DNA of 34,452 nt from Selenomonas sp. (GTDB taxonomy: Bacteria; Bacillota; Negativicutes; Selenomonadales; Selenomonadaceae). The notes under the pieces are model-generated. The model was not told the origin of the DNA and did no database searches. It saw only the letters and a list, made by a program, of their open reading frames with translations. The position numbers and the translations under genes were made by a program. Location: contig DOYB01000177.1 in assembly GCA_003518745.1 (NCBI GenBank), positions 1 through 34,452 on the forward strand. Direction: 5' to 3'. This document shows positions 8,750 through 16,940 of this stretch, one piece after another (the stretch's first letter is position 1; every line of letters starts with the position of its first letter).

Positions 8750-9616
8750 TTATTTCATCTGTGCGGCAACTTCGGCAGCAAAATCTTCCTGCTTCTTCTC
8801 GATGCCTTCACCAAGCTGATAACGGGTGAACTGGAGTACCTTCACGTCTCCAAGCACATCCTTCACAGTCTTTTCGGTATCCTTTACGAAAATCTGCTCG
8901 TTGAGGCAGACTTCCTTGTAGTACTTGTTGATACGGCCTTCAACCATCTTATCGACGATTTTCTCAGGCTTGCCTTCTTCCAGAGCCTGCTTGCGGAGGA
9001 CTTCCTTTTCATGTTCAAGATCCTCTGCCGCGACGCCACTGCGATCGACTGCTGTAGGATTAGCCGCCGCAATCTGCATGGCCACATCCTTGCCCAGCTC
9101 CTCAGAACCGCCGGTGAGCTCAACCAGAACGCCAATCTTTCCGCCCATGTGAATGTAGCTTGCGAGACGTCCCTCGGTCTGGTAACGCACGAAACGGCGA
9201 AGGGAAATCTTCTCTCCGATTGTGGCGGTAGCTTCGGTAATCAGCTCGGAAACCTTCTTGCCGTCAAGAACACTATCGTTGAGGGCATCAAGGTCAGCAG
9301 GCGCGGAAACGGCAATGTGCTCGGCAATCTTGCTCTCGAGGCTGCGGAACTGCTCATTGCCGGCAGCAAAGTCGGTTTCGCAGTTGATTTCTACCAAAAC
9401 ACCAGTCTTGGAATCTCCTGTCACATAAGCAGCAACAGCGCCCTCTGCGGCAATACGGCCGGCCTTCTTCTCAGCCTTTGCGATTCCCTTTTCACGAAGA
9501 TAATCTATAGCCTTCTGCATATCACCATCAGTTTCGGTGAGAGCCTTCTTGCAGTCCATCATGCCTGCGCCTGTTTTCTCGCGCAGGTCCTTTACCATTG
9601 CAGCTGAAATAGCCAT
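8750..9616 (-). CDS. tsf: Translation elongation factor Ts
   Basis: The 288-residue product starts MAISAAMVKDLREKTGAGMMDCKKAL, the conserved N-terminal UBA-like module of EF-Ts that contacts EF-Tu. The core motif appears as CETDFAAGNEQF near residue 80, where many species have ETDFVARN. EF-Ts exchanges GDP for GTP on EF-Tu in the cytoplasm. The length is normal for the family. A GGGGAGGAAA ribosome-binding site precedes the ATG. The gene follows rpsB with a 30-bp gap, the arrangement found in nearly all bacteria, and is closed by the hairpin at 8694-8725. Confidence 0.98.
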   Translation of the reverse strand: MAISAAMVKDLREKTGAGMMDCKKALTETDGDMQKAIDYLREKGIAKAEKKAGRIAAEGAVAAYVTGDSKTGVLVEINCETDFAAGNEQFRSLESKIAEHIAVSAPADLDALNDSVLDGKKVSELITEATATIGEKISLRRFVRYQTEGRLASYIHMGGKIGVLVELTGGSEELGKDVAMQIAAANPTAVDRSGVAAEDLEHEKEVLRKQALEEGKPEKIVDKMVEGRINKYYKEVCLNEQIFVKDTEKTVKDVLGDVKVLQFTRYQLGEGIEKKQEDFAAEVAAQMK

Positions 9617-9646
9617 ATTTTATTTCCTCCCCAAATTCAACCGTAA

Positions 9647-10372
9647 TTAAGCTTCTTCTGTGTCCTCAGCAGACTCGTCCTCAACGTCCTGTCCCTGACG
9701 GCCTTCCAGAACAGCATCGGCCATACGCCCGGTGAGAAGCTTGACGGCGCGGATGGCGTCATCATTTCCGGGGATTACATAGTCAATCTCGTCGGGATCG
9801 CAGTTTGTATCCACGATTGCCACAATGGGAATATTCATCTTGCGAGCCTCTGCCACGGCAATACGCTCCTTGCGGGGATCAACCACGAAGAGAGCTCCGG
9901 GCAGACGGTTCATTTCCTTGATACCGCCAAGGTATTTCTTCAAACGGTCCATCTCATGACGAAGCTGCATGACTTCCTTCTTGGTCAGCACATCGAAGGT
10001 TCCATCCTCTTCCATGGTCTCAAGTTCCTTAAGACGCACTATACGCTTCTGGATGGTCTGGAAATTGGTCATCATGCCGCCCAGCCAACGCTCGTTGACA
10101 TAGAACATGTTGGCGCGAAGGGCCTCTTCCTTGACGGCTTCCTGAGCCTGCTTCTTTGTACCCACGAAGAGTACGGACTTGCCTTCCTCAGCTACACTGC
10201 GAAGGAAGTTGTAGGCCTCGTCCACCTTACGCACGGTCTTCTGGAGATCGATGATGTAGATACCATTGCGCTCAGTGAAGATGTACTTAGCCATCTTAGG
10301 ATTCCAGCGCCTTGTCTGATGTCCGAAATGGACACCTGCCTCTAAAAGTTGTTTCATGGAAATCACTGCCAT
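9647..10372 (-). CDS. rpsB: Small ribosomal subunit protein S2
   Basis: The 241-residue protein begins MAVISMKQLLEAGVHFGHQTRRWNPKM, the highly conserved S2 N-terminus, and keeps the FVGTKKQAQ and NERWLGGMMTNF blocks. The last 15 residues are an acidic tail (DVEDESAEDTEEA), common in Firmicutes S2. S2 binds at the head-body junction of the 30S subunit and helps recruit S1. An AGGAGGTG site lies 8 bases before the ATG. The promoter at 10480-10508 gives a leader of about 100 nt. That leader contains a small CCGC-AAAT-GCGG hairpin at 10422-10433 that might take part in S2 autoregulation; this is inference only. Confidence 0.98.
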   Translation of the reverse strand: MAVISMKQLLEAGVHFGHQTRRWNPKMAKYIFTERNGIYIIDLQKTVRKVDEAYNFLRSVAEEGKSVLFVGTKKQAQEAVKEEALRANMFYVNERWLGGMMTNFQTIQKRIVRLKELETMEEDGTFDVLTKKEVMQLRHEMDRLKKYLGGIKEMNRLPGALFVVDPRKERIAVAEARKMNIPIVAIVDTNCDPDEIDYVIPGNDDAIRAVKLLTGRMADAVLEGRQGQDVEDESAEDTEEA

Positions 10373-10479
10373 GTTGGTGCACCTCCTGTTTTTTCTTCCG
10401 CGGTCTTCATCCGCTGCTTCACCGCAAATGCGGCACAGTACAGCACTCCGACCACGTGCTTTTTATTACACCAAAAGGC

Positions 10480-10508
10480 ATTATATCACAGACAAGGCCG
10501 GAATACAA
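10480..10508 (-). promoter_or_regulatory. Sigma-70/SigA-type promoter for rpsB-tsf
   Basis: Read on the minus strand, the -35 is TTGTAT (10503-10508), the spacer is 17 bp and the -10 is TATAAT (10480-10485), preceded by TGA, which makes an extended -10. Transcription would begin near 10474, about 100 nt before the rpsB start. Confidence 0.8.
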
Positions 10509-10580
10509 ATGTTTTCTGGATGTAGGACGCTATTTTGCATTATATTTTGTTTTACTGTTGTTTTATGGCCGCTATCGTAA

Positions 10581-10607
10581 TTGACAGACAGGAAATATTG
10601 ATATAAC
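10581..10607 (+). promoter_or_regulatory. Probable promoter of the polysaccharide deacetylase gene
   Basis: A perfect -35 hexamer TTGACA (10581-10586) is followed 15 bp later by TATAAC (10602-10607). The spacer is short, but both hexamers are close to consensus. The start codon at 10640 and its GAGGAAAAGG ribosome-binding site lie just downstream. It is back-to-back with the rpsB promoter. Confidence 0.5.
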
Positions 10608-10639
10608 ATGTCAGTAAATGCGAAATTTGAGGAAAAGGG

Positions 10640-11497
10640 ATGAATTTTTTGCGAAGATTATTACGAAACTGCCTCATTGGAATTGCTGTTATCTTAGTAA
10701 TTGCTTTGTGTGTTATGGCATGGCTCTTCCACGGCAAGGGATCATCTGTGCCGGTCCTGAACTATCATCAGATAAATGATACGGCTAAAAACCCATTGAC
10801 TGTCAATGTTGAGCAATTTGACGCCCAGATGAAGTTCCTTTCGGAAAATGGATATCACACTATTACACCGGATGAAATGCTGGACGCATGGGAAAATGGT
10901 ACTGAGCTTCCCGAAAAACCGGTGGTCATCACCTTTGATGATGGATACGTAGACAATTTCAAGTATGCGTTCCCCGTTCTCCAGAAATATAATCTTAAGG
11001 CCACCATATTCCTGATTTCTGACTATCTGGAGGTTTATCCTAACTACGTTACCTGGGCTCAGGCCAAAACCATGCAGGATAGCGGCTTGATAAATTTTGA
11101 GAGCCACACATTGAATCATTCAAAATTGACTGAGCTTCAGTCCACGAGAGAGGTCCAGAATCAGTTGTTCGGCTCAAAGCAGGCCATTGAGTTCAAGCTG
11201 AATAACAGGGTGAAATACATAGCCTATCCCTGCGGTTCCTACGACCAGGATGTTATAAAGCTCACGGAAGAGGCCGGTTATCGTGGTGCTTTTACAGTCA
11301 ACTATGGGTGGGCTGACCCGGAGGAATCCCATTACGTTATGGACAGGGTTCCGATTTTCGGCAACAATGAGCACACGTTGATGCGCTTTAAGCTCAGACT
11401 TGTGTTTGCTCCTGTGGTTGCCCCTTTGAGCCGTATGCGTGAAGCATTGACGGATGGAGGCTTTACACGATTGGCAAGCTTCATACCGGTACCTTGA
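10640..11497 (+). CDS. Membrane-anchored polysaccharide deacetylase (CE4/NodB domain)
   Basis: The 285-residue protein opens with a basic N-terminus and one hydrophobic helix (residues 11-30), which anchors it to the membrane with the enzyme outside. The catalytic domain follows. PVLNYHQI (38-45) opens the fold, ITFDDG (97-102) supplies the catalytic base and metal Asp, SHTLNH (155-160) supplies the two metal histidines, and AYPCGSYD (195-202) is the usual motif 3. CE4 enzymes of this layout de-N-acetylate peptidoglycan, chitin-like chains or poly-N-acetylglucosamine (PgaB/IcaB type); the substrate cannot be told from the sequence. The gene stands alone between its own promoter and a strong terminator, so it is probably monocistronic. 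Confidence 0.9.
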   Translation: MNFLRRLLRNCLIGIAVILVIALCVMAWLFHGKGSSVPVLNYHQINDTAKNPLTVNVEQFDAQMKFLSENGYHTITPDEMLDAWENGTELPEKPVVITFDDGYVDNFKYAFPVLQKYNLKATIFLISDYLEVYPNYVTWAQAKTMQDSGLINFESHTLNHSKLTELQSTREVQNQLFGSKQAIEFKLNNRVKYIAYPCGSYDQDVIKLTEEAGYRGAFTVNYGWADPEESHYVMDRVPIFGNNEHTLMRFKLRLVFAPVVAPLSRMREALTDGGFTRLASFIPVP

Positions 11498-11523
11498 AAG
11501 TTTCGTGACAGTTAAATAATATG

Positions 11524-11561
11524 AACGCCCCTGCTTGAGCCGTTGCTCAGACAGGGGCGTT
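11524..11561. terminator. Bidirectional intrinsic terminator
   Basis: A 10-bp stem (AACGCCCCTG / CAGGGGCGTT) has an inner TGAGC/GCTCA stem around a CGTT loop. It sits between the convergent deacetylase gene (+) and the M29 peptidase gene (-). T-rich sequence follows on the plus strand, and the matching AA flank serves the minus strand. Confidence 0.85.
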
Positions 11562-11571
11562 TTGCTTGATA

Positions 11572-12804
11572 CTAAAAAGCGAAATTCCCATTTACGAATA
11601 CGGGAACCTCAGAGCCATCCTTCTTTATTCCGGTTATGGACAGATCTTCGGTACCCACCATGAAATCCTCATGGTTAAGGGAGTCGTTAAGTCCGCGCCG
11701 GATAAGTTCAACGGAATTCAGCTTTGAACCGTCTTTTATACAGGATGGGTATGCTTTTCCAAAGGCGAGGTGACAGGAGGCATTTTCATCGAAGAGGGTG
11801 TTGTAGAACAGCACGCCGCTTTTGGAGATGGGGGAGTCGTATTGCACCAGGGCAACCTCTCCAAGGTAGTTGGAACCGTCATCGGTTTCAAACAGCGCCT
11901 TTAGGTGTTCTTCGCCACGTTCTGCCGAATACTTCACCACACGTCCGTCTTTAAATTCCACACGGAACTTCTCTATGAGATTCCCCTGGTACACCAGCGG
12001 ACGGGAGGCGAATACCACGCCGTTTACGCCATCACGCTTAGGTGCTGTAAAGACCTCTTCAGTTGGCATGTTTGCCACGAAAAGCGTGCCATCTTCAGAG
12101 TATTCCGCGCCGCCTGCCCAAATATGTCCTTCCGGCAGCTCTATCACCAAATCCGTACCCAACGAATTTTGATAGTGAAGGGAGTGGAAATCATGTCCAT
12201 TAAGGAAATCCGCTGCCTTCGACAAGTTCTGTATGTGCCGCTTCCAGACCTCGACCGGATCATCTGCTCCTGAAATTCGCACGGATTGAAGTATTTCATC
12301 CCATAGCTTCTCTGCAGCCTGCTCCGGCGGAAGGTCAGGGAATACCTTTTTCGCCCAGCCCGCAGTTGGAACAGAGATAACGCACCAGGTGTTCCGGCTC
12401 TTCATAATGCGCTCGCGATACTCCACTAAGGCCATTCCGGCGGTTTTCTGGGCTGTCAGCAGGCGAGTGGGGGATATGCCATTGAAAATCTCGGGATCTC
12501 TGGCAGAAACGGAGAGGAAGGCAGCTCCTTCCTTGGCATAGTCCATGTAGAACCTGTAACGCCAGTCGGGAAACTCCTCAAAAACTTCTTCAGGCGCCTT
12601 TTCATATCTGAGCCGAGCAAACTTCTCATCGCTCCAGTTCATGACCACATCGTGAGCGCCGGCTTCATATGCTTCTGCGGCAGCGAATCTTGCGAATTCC
12701 GCGCATTCGATGGGGGAATTTATAATCAAGGTCTGTCCCTTTTGAATGTTGATTCCCGTTCTGACAGCAAGACGTGCCAGTTTAATCTGACTTTTTTTGT
12801 CCAC
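11572..12804 (-). CDS. Aminopeptidase, M29 family (AmpS/PepS-like)
   Basis: The start is GTG at 12804, with GGGAG 8 bases upstream; the product is 410 residues, normal for M29. Family motifs are clear: NMPTEEVFTAP (near 243-253) supplies the first metal glutamate, YLGEVALV the second, and CHLAFG and NHEDFMVG contribute the metal histidines and aspartate near the C-terminus. M29 enzymes are cytoplasmic, dimeric, cobalt- or zinc-dependent aminopeptidases with broad specificity that complete peptide breakdown. The gene follows dtd with a 36-bp gap and is last in the ppx-dtd-peptidase run, ending at the shared terminator. No signal sequence is present. Confidence 0.93.
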   Translation of the reverse strand: MDKKSQIKLARLAVRTGINIQKGQTLIINSPIECAEFARFAAAEAYEAGAHDVVMNWSDEKFARLRYEKAPEEVFEEFPDWRYRFYMDYAKEGAAFLSVSARDPEIFNGISPTRLLTAQKTAGMALVEYRERIMKSRNTWCVISVPTAGWAKKVFPDLPPEQAAEKLWDEILQSVRISGADDPVEVWKRHIQNLSKAADFLNGHDFHSLHYQNSLGTDLVIELPEGHIWAGGAEYSEDGTLFVANMPTEEVFTAPKRDGVNGVVFASRPLVYQGNLIEKFRVEFKDGRVVKYSAERGEEHLKALFETDDGSNYLGEVALVQYDSPISKSGVLFYNTLFDENASCHLAFGKAYPSCIKDGSKLNSVELIRRGLNDSLNHEDFMVGTEDLSITGIKKDGSEVPVFVNGNFAF

Positions 12805-12840
12805 AAGTCTTTCTCCCGTTCAAAATATAAATATCATTTA

Positions 12841-13284
12841 CTAAATCGAATCTGTGTCGAAGCACAATGTAACAGGGCCGTCATTTATGGAAGCCACCTT
12901 CATGTCTGCGCCGAACTCCCCATGTTCCACCGTAAAGCCCATATTTTCGCAGGTTTCCATGAATTTCTCATATAGAGGTATTGCCTTGTCCGGTTTCGCG
13001 GCATGTGAAAAACCGGGACGCCTGCTTTTCAGGTCCGCGTAGAGGGTAAACTGGGAGATAATCAGCAGAGCCCCATCCACATCTCGGAGACTCAGGTTCA
13101 TTTTTCCTTGGCTATCCTCGAAGACTCTGAGATTGCAGACCTTCTCCGCTAGACGTATCGCTTCGTGTTCTGAATCCTCGGGGCCGACTCCCAGAAGCAC
13201 CAAAAAACCCTTTTCGATTTTCCCCGTAACCTGTCCACCTATTTCCACCGATGCTTTGCTTACTCTTGTCACTACCGCACGCAC
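12841..13284 (-). CDS. dtd: D-aminoacyl-tRNA deacylase
   Basis: The product has 147 residues and reads MRAVVTRVSKASVEI, the typical DTD start. It contains both signature motifs, SQFTLYAD (about 77-84) and the cross-subunit Gly-Pro motif NDGPVT (about 134-139). DTD is a homodimer that hydrolyses D-aminoacyl-tRNA and also glycine mischarged on tRNA-Ala. The start codon is GTG, and AAGGAGG lies 10 bases upstream. It begins 15 bp after the stop of the Ppx/GppA gene, so the two are probably cotranscribed. In many Firmicutes dtd sits next to relA; here a phosphatase that may act on (p)ppGpp or polyphosphate takes that place. Confidence 0.97.
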   Translation of the reverse strand: MRAVVTRVSKASVEIGGQVTGKIEKGFLVLLGVGPEDSEHEAIRLAEKVCNLRVFEDSQGKMNLSLRDVDGALLIISQFTLYADLKSRRPGFSHAAKPDKAIPLYEKFMETCENMGFTVEHGEFGADMKVASINDGPVTLCFDTDSI

Positions 13285-13299
13285 CTATTACCGGCCTCC

Positions 13300-14211
13300 T
13301 TATACGTCATCAAGAATCTGGTCGTAGATGAAGCCCTCTCTCACACCTGAATCACTGTAGATAATGGAGGAGCTTCCAAAACGTTTTGCAAGGACATCAG
13401 CTATTATAAGGCCGGGAATAAATGTCCTCAGACGATCGGGCACCGTCCGCATAAGAAGGATGCTGTCCTGTTGAGTGAGCTCATAGTCCCTTTGGAAACG
13501 ACGTATTATGTCCGGAATGCGTCTGGCCTCTATGCGCTTGTTTCGGCTTCTGAGACCGTACATTGAGTTATACAGGGCAACCGCGGCCTTAAACGTGCCT
13601 CCTATGCCGCAAATCTGGGCATGGGAAACAGCCTGGAACTCTCCTACAGCCGCTATCGTGACCTCAGCCTCCGCGCGCATATCATCACATTCCGCCGCGG
13701 AGGGGAGTATACCTGTGGAATATTTAGTATGGAATGCGAGAGAGCCGATTGGGAGACTGACCTTTGCTTCTATTTCACGATGTATAAAATAGACTATCTC
13801 AGTACTGCCTCCGCCAATATCGATTAGAAGGCCGGTGTCTTCCACCAGATTATGGGTTGCCCCTATGAAGTCAAAGATTGCTTCTTCATCACCTGTGAGA
13901 ATCCGCACACTGACACCGGTCCGCTGCTCAATCTCAAATACGGCTTCACGTCCGTTTTTTGAATTTCTCAAGGCGGCGGTGGTAAAGGCAGTGAATTCAG
14001 TGATATTGAAGCTATAGAGGAATTCCTTGAATTCCAGCAGAATCTCCACTGCTTTTTCAATGCCGCCTCTGGTCATGACACCGTTTTTTACATAGGAAGC
14101 AAGCCCCACAAGGTGTTTTTTCTTCATGACCATTTCTACCCGTTCGCCTTCCAGCTCATAAATAGCCATCCGTACGGTGTTGGACCCAATATCTATCATC
14201 CCATAGAGCAT
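13300..14211 (-). CDS. Ppx/GppA-family phosphatase, short form
   Basis: The 303-residue protein carries the two ASKHA phosphate-binding loops of exopolyphosphatase/pppGpp phosphatase: MIDIGSNTVRMAIYE (residues 5-19) and LLIDIGGGSTEIV (about 127-139), with a TTAALRNSKNG segment between them. It lacks the C-terminal HD-like domain of E. coli Ppx and GppA, so it is the one-module type found in many Gram-positives and Aquifex. It may hydrolyse polyphosphate or pppGpp; the sequence does not decide. GGGAGG precedes the ATG. It heads the ppx-dtd-peptidase gene run, and no convincing promoter was found directly upstream. Confidence 0.9.
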   Translation of the reverse strand: MLYGMIDIGSNTVRMAIYELEGERVEMVMKKKHLVGLASYVKNGVMTRGGIEKAVEILLEFKEFLYSFNITEFTAFTTAALRNSKNGREAVFEIEQRTGVSVRILTGDEEAIFDFIGATHNLVEDTGLLIDIGGGSTEIVYFIHREIEAKVSLPIGSLAFHTKYSTGILPSAAECDDMRAEAEVTIAAVGEFQAVSHAQICGIGGTFKAAVALYNSMYGLRSRNKRIEARRIPDIIRRFQRDYELTQQDSILLMRTVPDRLRTFIPGLIIADVLAKRFGSSSIIYSDSGVREGFIYDQILDDV

Positions 14212-14303
14212 AAGCTTCCTCCCTTCTGATCGTATCTTATGAACCTCTGACTGAAATCGGCCAGATGATTCCTTGCTTCTGCTTCAGGATCGTAAATTGA
14301 AAT

Positions 14304-14335
14304 AGAGACGCGGTATGGGGTTCGACCGCGCCTCT
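14304..14335 (-). terminator. Probable terminator after the threonine synthase gene
   Basis: An 11-position stem (AGAGaCGCGGT / ACCGCGcCTCT) with one mismatch and a 10-nt loop begins 9 bp after the thrC-type stop codon on the minus strand. The tail ATTTCAATTT is T-rich but interrupted, so termination may be partial and could leave read-through into the ppx gene. Confidence 0.6.
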
Positions 14336-14343
14336 GTGGGATC

Positions 14344-15339
14344 CTATCTCTTCAGACCATGGCCTGTAATGGGAAGGACAACCTTGTAATTATCGGGTTT
14401 CCCTGCCTGGAAGTAGTTAAGGGCGCCTGCCAGTACCGCGGCAGAGGTGACCTCAACGTAGATTCCCCGGCTGCTCAGATACTGTTTTGCCTTAAGTATT
14501 TCCGTGTCTTTGACGGTGATTACATCGCCGTCACTGTTCTTGATGGCCTTCAGCATATCACTCATGCGCTTCGGTTTCTCAATCCTGATTCCATTGGCGA
14601 TGGTAACCCGTTTTGGGGTTTCGGGAAGACCATGGAAGGCCTCGTAAAGGGGAGCGCATTTGTCGCTCTGAACCGCCACGAAATGCGGCATACGCCCTAT
14701 TTCCTCGAAGCCATAATAGAGTCCCATGAGCATCGTTCCATTGCCCACCGGTATGAAAATGTAATCGGGAACATGGTCATCAAGCTGATGATACATTTCG
14801 TAGGCCATAGCCTTCATGCCTTCAAAGAAGAGGGGATTGTAGACATGGGAGGCATAATATGCGTCTCCAAGGTTCTGTTTTACGGCAGCACAGGCCTTCA
14901 TACGTCCGTCAGGAACCTTAACTATCTTAGCGCCATAGGCTTCAATCTGCTTGATGATTTCAGAGGACACATCGTCCGGTACATAAACAGTACAGTCCAT
15001 TTTTGCCGCGGCAGCGTAAGCGGCAATGGCAGAACCCGCGTTGCCGGCTGAATCCAGCATTATCTTATTGATGCCAAGATGATGGAGCTCATTGATAAGG
15101 GTATATGCGCCGCGGTCCTTGAAGGAGCCGGTGGGCTGCATGCTCTCCATCTTGAGCAGGAAATCCAGTTTCCCTACATCGAATTTCAGAAGAGGCGTTT
15201 CATGCTCGCCAAGGGTAATCTCATGCACAGGCTCGTCCTTGTCGGACTTGTGCAGCTGGAACATTCCTCCGCATTCGCACATATAAAAGCGGCTGTTAAG
15301 GGGATATTGCTTCTTGCATTTTTCACAGTAAAAATACAT
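14344..15339 (-). CDS. thrC: Threonine synthase-type PLP enzyme
   Basis: The start is placed at ATG 15339, which has GAGGAGGG 9 bases upstream; an upstream in-frame start would add 19 residues without a ribosome-binding site. The 331-residue enzyme has a small zinc-ribbon-like N-terminus (C5-x2-C8 and C21-x-C23-GG). The PLP-binding lysine is K74 in PTGSFKDRGA, followed by SAGNAGSAIAAYA for phosphate-side contacts and PVGNGT for PLP phosphate binding. This is the fold type II threonine synthase pattern, which converts O-phosphohomoserine to threonine. A related beta-replacing lyase is possible because the chain is short. The 148 bp upstream are very AT-rich, with no clear -35/-10 pair. Confidence 0.85.
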   Translation of the reverse strand: MYFYCEKCKKQYPLNSRFYMCECGGMFQLHKSDKDEPVHEITLGEHETPLLKFDVGKLDFLLKMESMQPTGSFKDRGAYTLINELHHLGINKIMLDSAGNAGSAIAAYAAAAKMDCTVYVPDDVSSEIIKQIEAYGAKIVKVPDGRMKACAAVKQNLGDAYYASHVYNPLFFEGMKAMAYEMYHQLDDHVPDYIFIPVGNGTMLMGLYYGFEEIGRMPHFVAVQSDKCAPLYEAFHGLPETPKRVTIANGIRIEKPKRMSDMLKAIKNSDGDVITVKDTEILKAKQYLSSRGIYVEVTSAAVLAGALNYFQAGKPDNYKVVLPITGHGLKR

Positions 15340-15480
15340 AGTGTCTGCCCTCCTCAAAGGTTCATCGAAAGACCATTTTTTGTATATATTCGTCACATTT
15401 CTGTTTTTTCCTTTTATTTTAAATAATATTACAATAAAAATCTAATGGATATTTCTAAAACCGTTTTCGTCACGACAGAA

Positions 15481-15509
15481 AAAAATAAGCTGCCGCGGCT
15501 GCGGCAGCT
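15481..15509 (-). terminator. Strong intrinsic terminator of the exported-protein operon
   Basis: A perfect 9-bp GC-rich stem (AGCTGCCGC / GCGGCAGCT) with a GGCT loop starts 6 bp after the stop of the gene at 15515. On the minus strand it is followed by TATTTTTTT. Confidence 0.93.
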
Positions 15510-15514
15510 GTATG

Positions 15515-16444
15515 TCACTTTGATAAAGTAGTCTGGACACCGTATAGTACCTGATTAGATTTAGTCTGGATGTATACTTCGGTACCCGCGGGCAGGTCAA
15601 TATTTTTTCCGTTCACAAAAATGCCCGTGATTACGCCAAGGGGTCCAAGAAGCGCCATACCAACGATTGAAGCGCCTGCCGCCATGGCAAGTTGATTCAT
15701 TTCCTCTTTTGCTTCATCGCCTACAAAGGTATCAACGTAAGTGCCGTCGATAGCCTTTGTTTTCTTAAAGTCGACGATAACCTCAGCATCTCGGCCGAAA
15801 TTCTTGGCCTGGCGCACCTTAGTCACAGAGCCTTCACCGGGCTCGCCCTTTGCAAAAACGAGATTGCCATCCACTATGACATCATCAATAACCTTAAAGT
15901 GGATAGTATCGCCCACTCTGAGATTTTTGGCATTTACCGGATCCACCAGGGCAACCTTTATAAGGGTGTTCATGGGAACCTCGGTGGGGACCATGGGAAG
16001 CGTCGAGTTGCCAAAGGAAAGCTCAGAAAGGCTTGAAAGACGGGAGGTAAAGGTTCCGCCATCCGTCTTTCCCTGAAGCTCCAGCTCCAAATCAGTCACA
16101 CGCTGCTGAACAGACTTCATGCTGACCTCATGGGAAATATTCCATTCGATGGCGTTGATCTTAGCAAGCACAGAAGGGCCCGCCGCATTGTTGTATAGCT
16201 GGTCATAAATGGCATCAACCCTTGCCATAAGGCTGCCGTTCATATGGTTGCCATTGAAGTCTGTTTCAAGACGGCTGATTCTGTCCAGTAACGCGCCTGA
16301 CTGTTCATTGCCATAGGCATCTGCCTCAATTGCGGCAAGCTTGTCCTGAACTGTCTGGGGAATCGCTGCTGAGCATACGGTCAAGGGAGTCACAGCAAGC
16401 ATTGCGGCTAGCAGGGCGCTCAAACAACTTTTGTAGAACATCAT
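15515..16444 (-). CDS. Exported protein with about 20-residue repeats and a C-terminal beta domain
   Basis: The start is ATG 16444, with GAGGAG upstream and a second ATG next to it; the product is 309 residues. A signal peptide (residues 1 to about 26, ending VCSA) precedes a helical region of six imperfect 20-21-residue repeats (about 32-150). Their pattern is roughly (L/I)-E-x3-x-G-x4-G-(S/A)-x2-x-R-(I/V). After residue 160 comes a strand-rich domain with LRVGDTIHFKV, VFAKGEPGEGSV and LPAGTEVYIQ, interrupted by a Gly/Ala-rich hydrophobic stretch at about 265-290. The repeat looks like the RLxxLE-x-xFG repeats I associate with cyanobacterial and Negativicutes envelope proteins. That link is from memory, not a search. 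It lies 1 bp after the previous gene. A periplasmic or envelope role is inferred. Confidence 0.78.
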   Translation of the reverse strand: MMFYKSCLSALLAAMLAVTPLTVCSAAIPQTVQDKLAAIEADAYGNEQSGALLDRISRLETDFNGNHMNGSLMARVDAIYDQLYNNAAGPSVLAKINAIEWNISHEVSMKSVQQRVTDLELELQGKTDGGTFTSRLSSLSELSFGNSTLPMVPTEVPMNTLIKVALVDPVNAKNLRVGDTIHFKVIDDVIVDGNLVFAKGEPGEGSVTKVRQAKNFGRDAEVIVDFKKTKAIDGTYVDTFVGDEAKEEMNQLAMAAGASIVGMALLGPLGVITGIFVNGKNIDLPAGTEVYIQTKSNQVLYGVQTTLSK

Positions 16445-16445
16445 T

Positions 16446-16844
16446 CTATCTCCTCTCTGGGTAAAGAATATACTCAACTATCTGCTGCATCATTGAACTT
16501 GGACCGTAATAGTGTTCTATGGGTGAGCCCTCGTTATATTCAAGCAATTCCTTGGTATCATAGGCAAATACTTTAGAATAGGCTATCTGATAGGTGCTTT
16601 TTCCAAGGTCGAAATGCATGCAGTAAAGATACATGCGGTTAGATGAGCCTTTTACCACGGCAATATTCGCGTTAATGTAGTTATCTCCATATTCAACGGA
16701 ATTCAAATCCACATAATAACCTGTCTGACCCTCGGCATCAACAAAGTTCATACCGCTGACAGCGTAACAAGCTGAACTGGTATAGATTAAAAGTCCCAGA
16801 ATCAGTGGAAAGACCTTTATTAGTCCCAAACTTCTCATCATCAT
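16446..16844 (-). CDS. Small exported protein, surface-adhesin-E-like
   Basis: The start is the first of three consecutive ATG codons (16844), with AAAGGA 6 bases upstream; the longer open frame to 16907 lacks a ribosome-binding site. The product has 132 residues. A signal peptide runs to about residue 27 (TSSACYA), and the mature part of about 105 residues is strand-rich, with Asp/Tyr-containing segments such as GYYVDLNSVEYGD. It ends with a PSSMMQQIVEYIL helix. The layout resembles the small 'surface-adhesin protein E' domain, in which a D-x-x-S-V strand is followed by a C-terminal helix; this is a weak inference. Its stop codon is 1 bp from the next start (TAGaATG), so the two exported proteins are translated together. 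Confidence 0.72.
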   Translation of the reverse strand: MMMRSLGLIKVFPLILGLLIYTSSACYAVSGMNFVDAEGQTGYYVDLNSVEYGDNYINANIAVVKGSSNRMYLYCMHFDLGKSTYQIAYSKVFAYDTKELLEYNEGSPIEHYYGPSSMMQQIVEYILYPERR

Positions 16845-16905
16845 ACTAATCCTTTCCAGAATATTAGGGGCAACCATAATTGAGATATCAAATAAATTCA
16901 GGTAC

Positions 16906-16934
16906 ATTATAAGGAAAATCCCGCTTTACGTCAA
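16906..16934 (-). promoter_or_regulatory. Promoter of the exported-protein operon
   Basis: On the minus strand, TTGACG (16929-16934) is followed after 17 bp by a perfect TATAAT (16906-16911). Transcription would start near 16899, 55 nt before the start codon at 16844. The -35 lies 6 bp from the edge of the 163-bp palindromic element. Confidence 0.82.
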
Positions 16935-16940
16935 CCGGAC

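Noticed and set aside
8711..9607. 298-codon open frame on the plus strand opposite tsf
   Set aside because: It lies fully antisense to the well-conserved EF-Ts gene, has no ribosome-binding site, and its product is a composition shadow of the reverse strand.
14359..15051. 230-codon open frame opposite the threonine synthase gene
   Set aside because: It is fully antisense to a gene with clear PLP motifs, and no translation signal was found.
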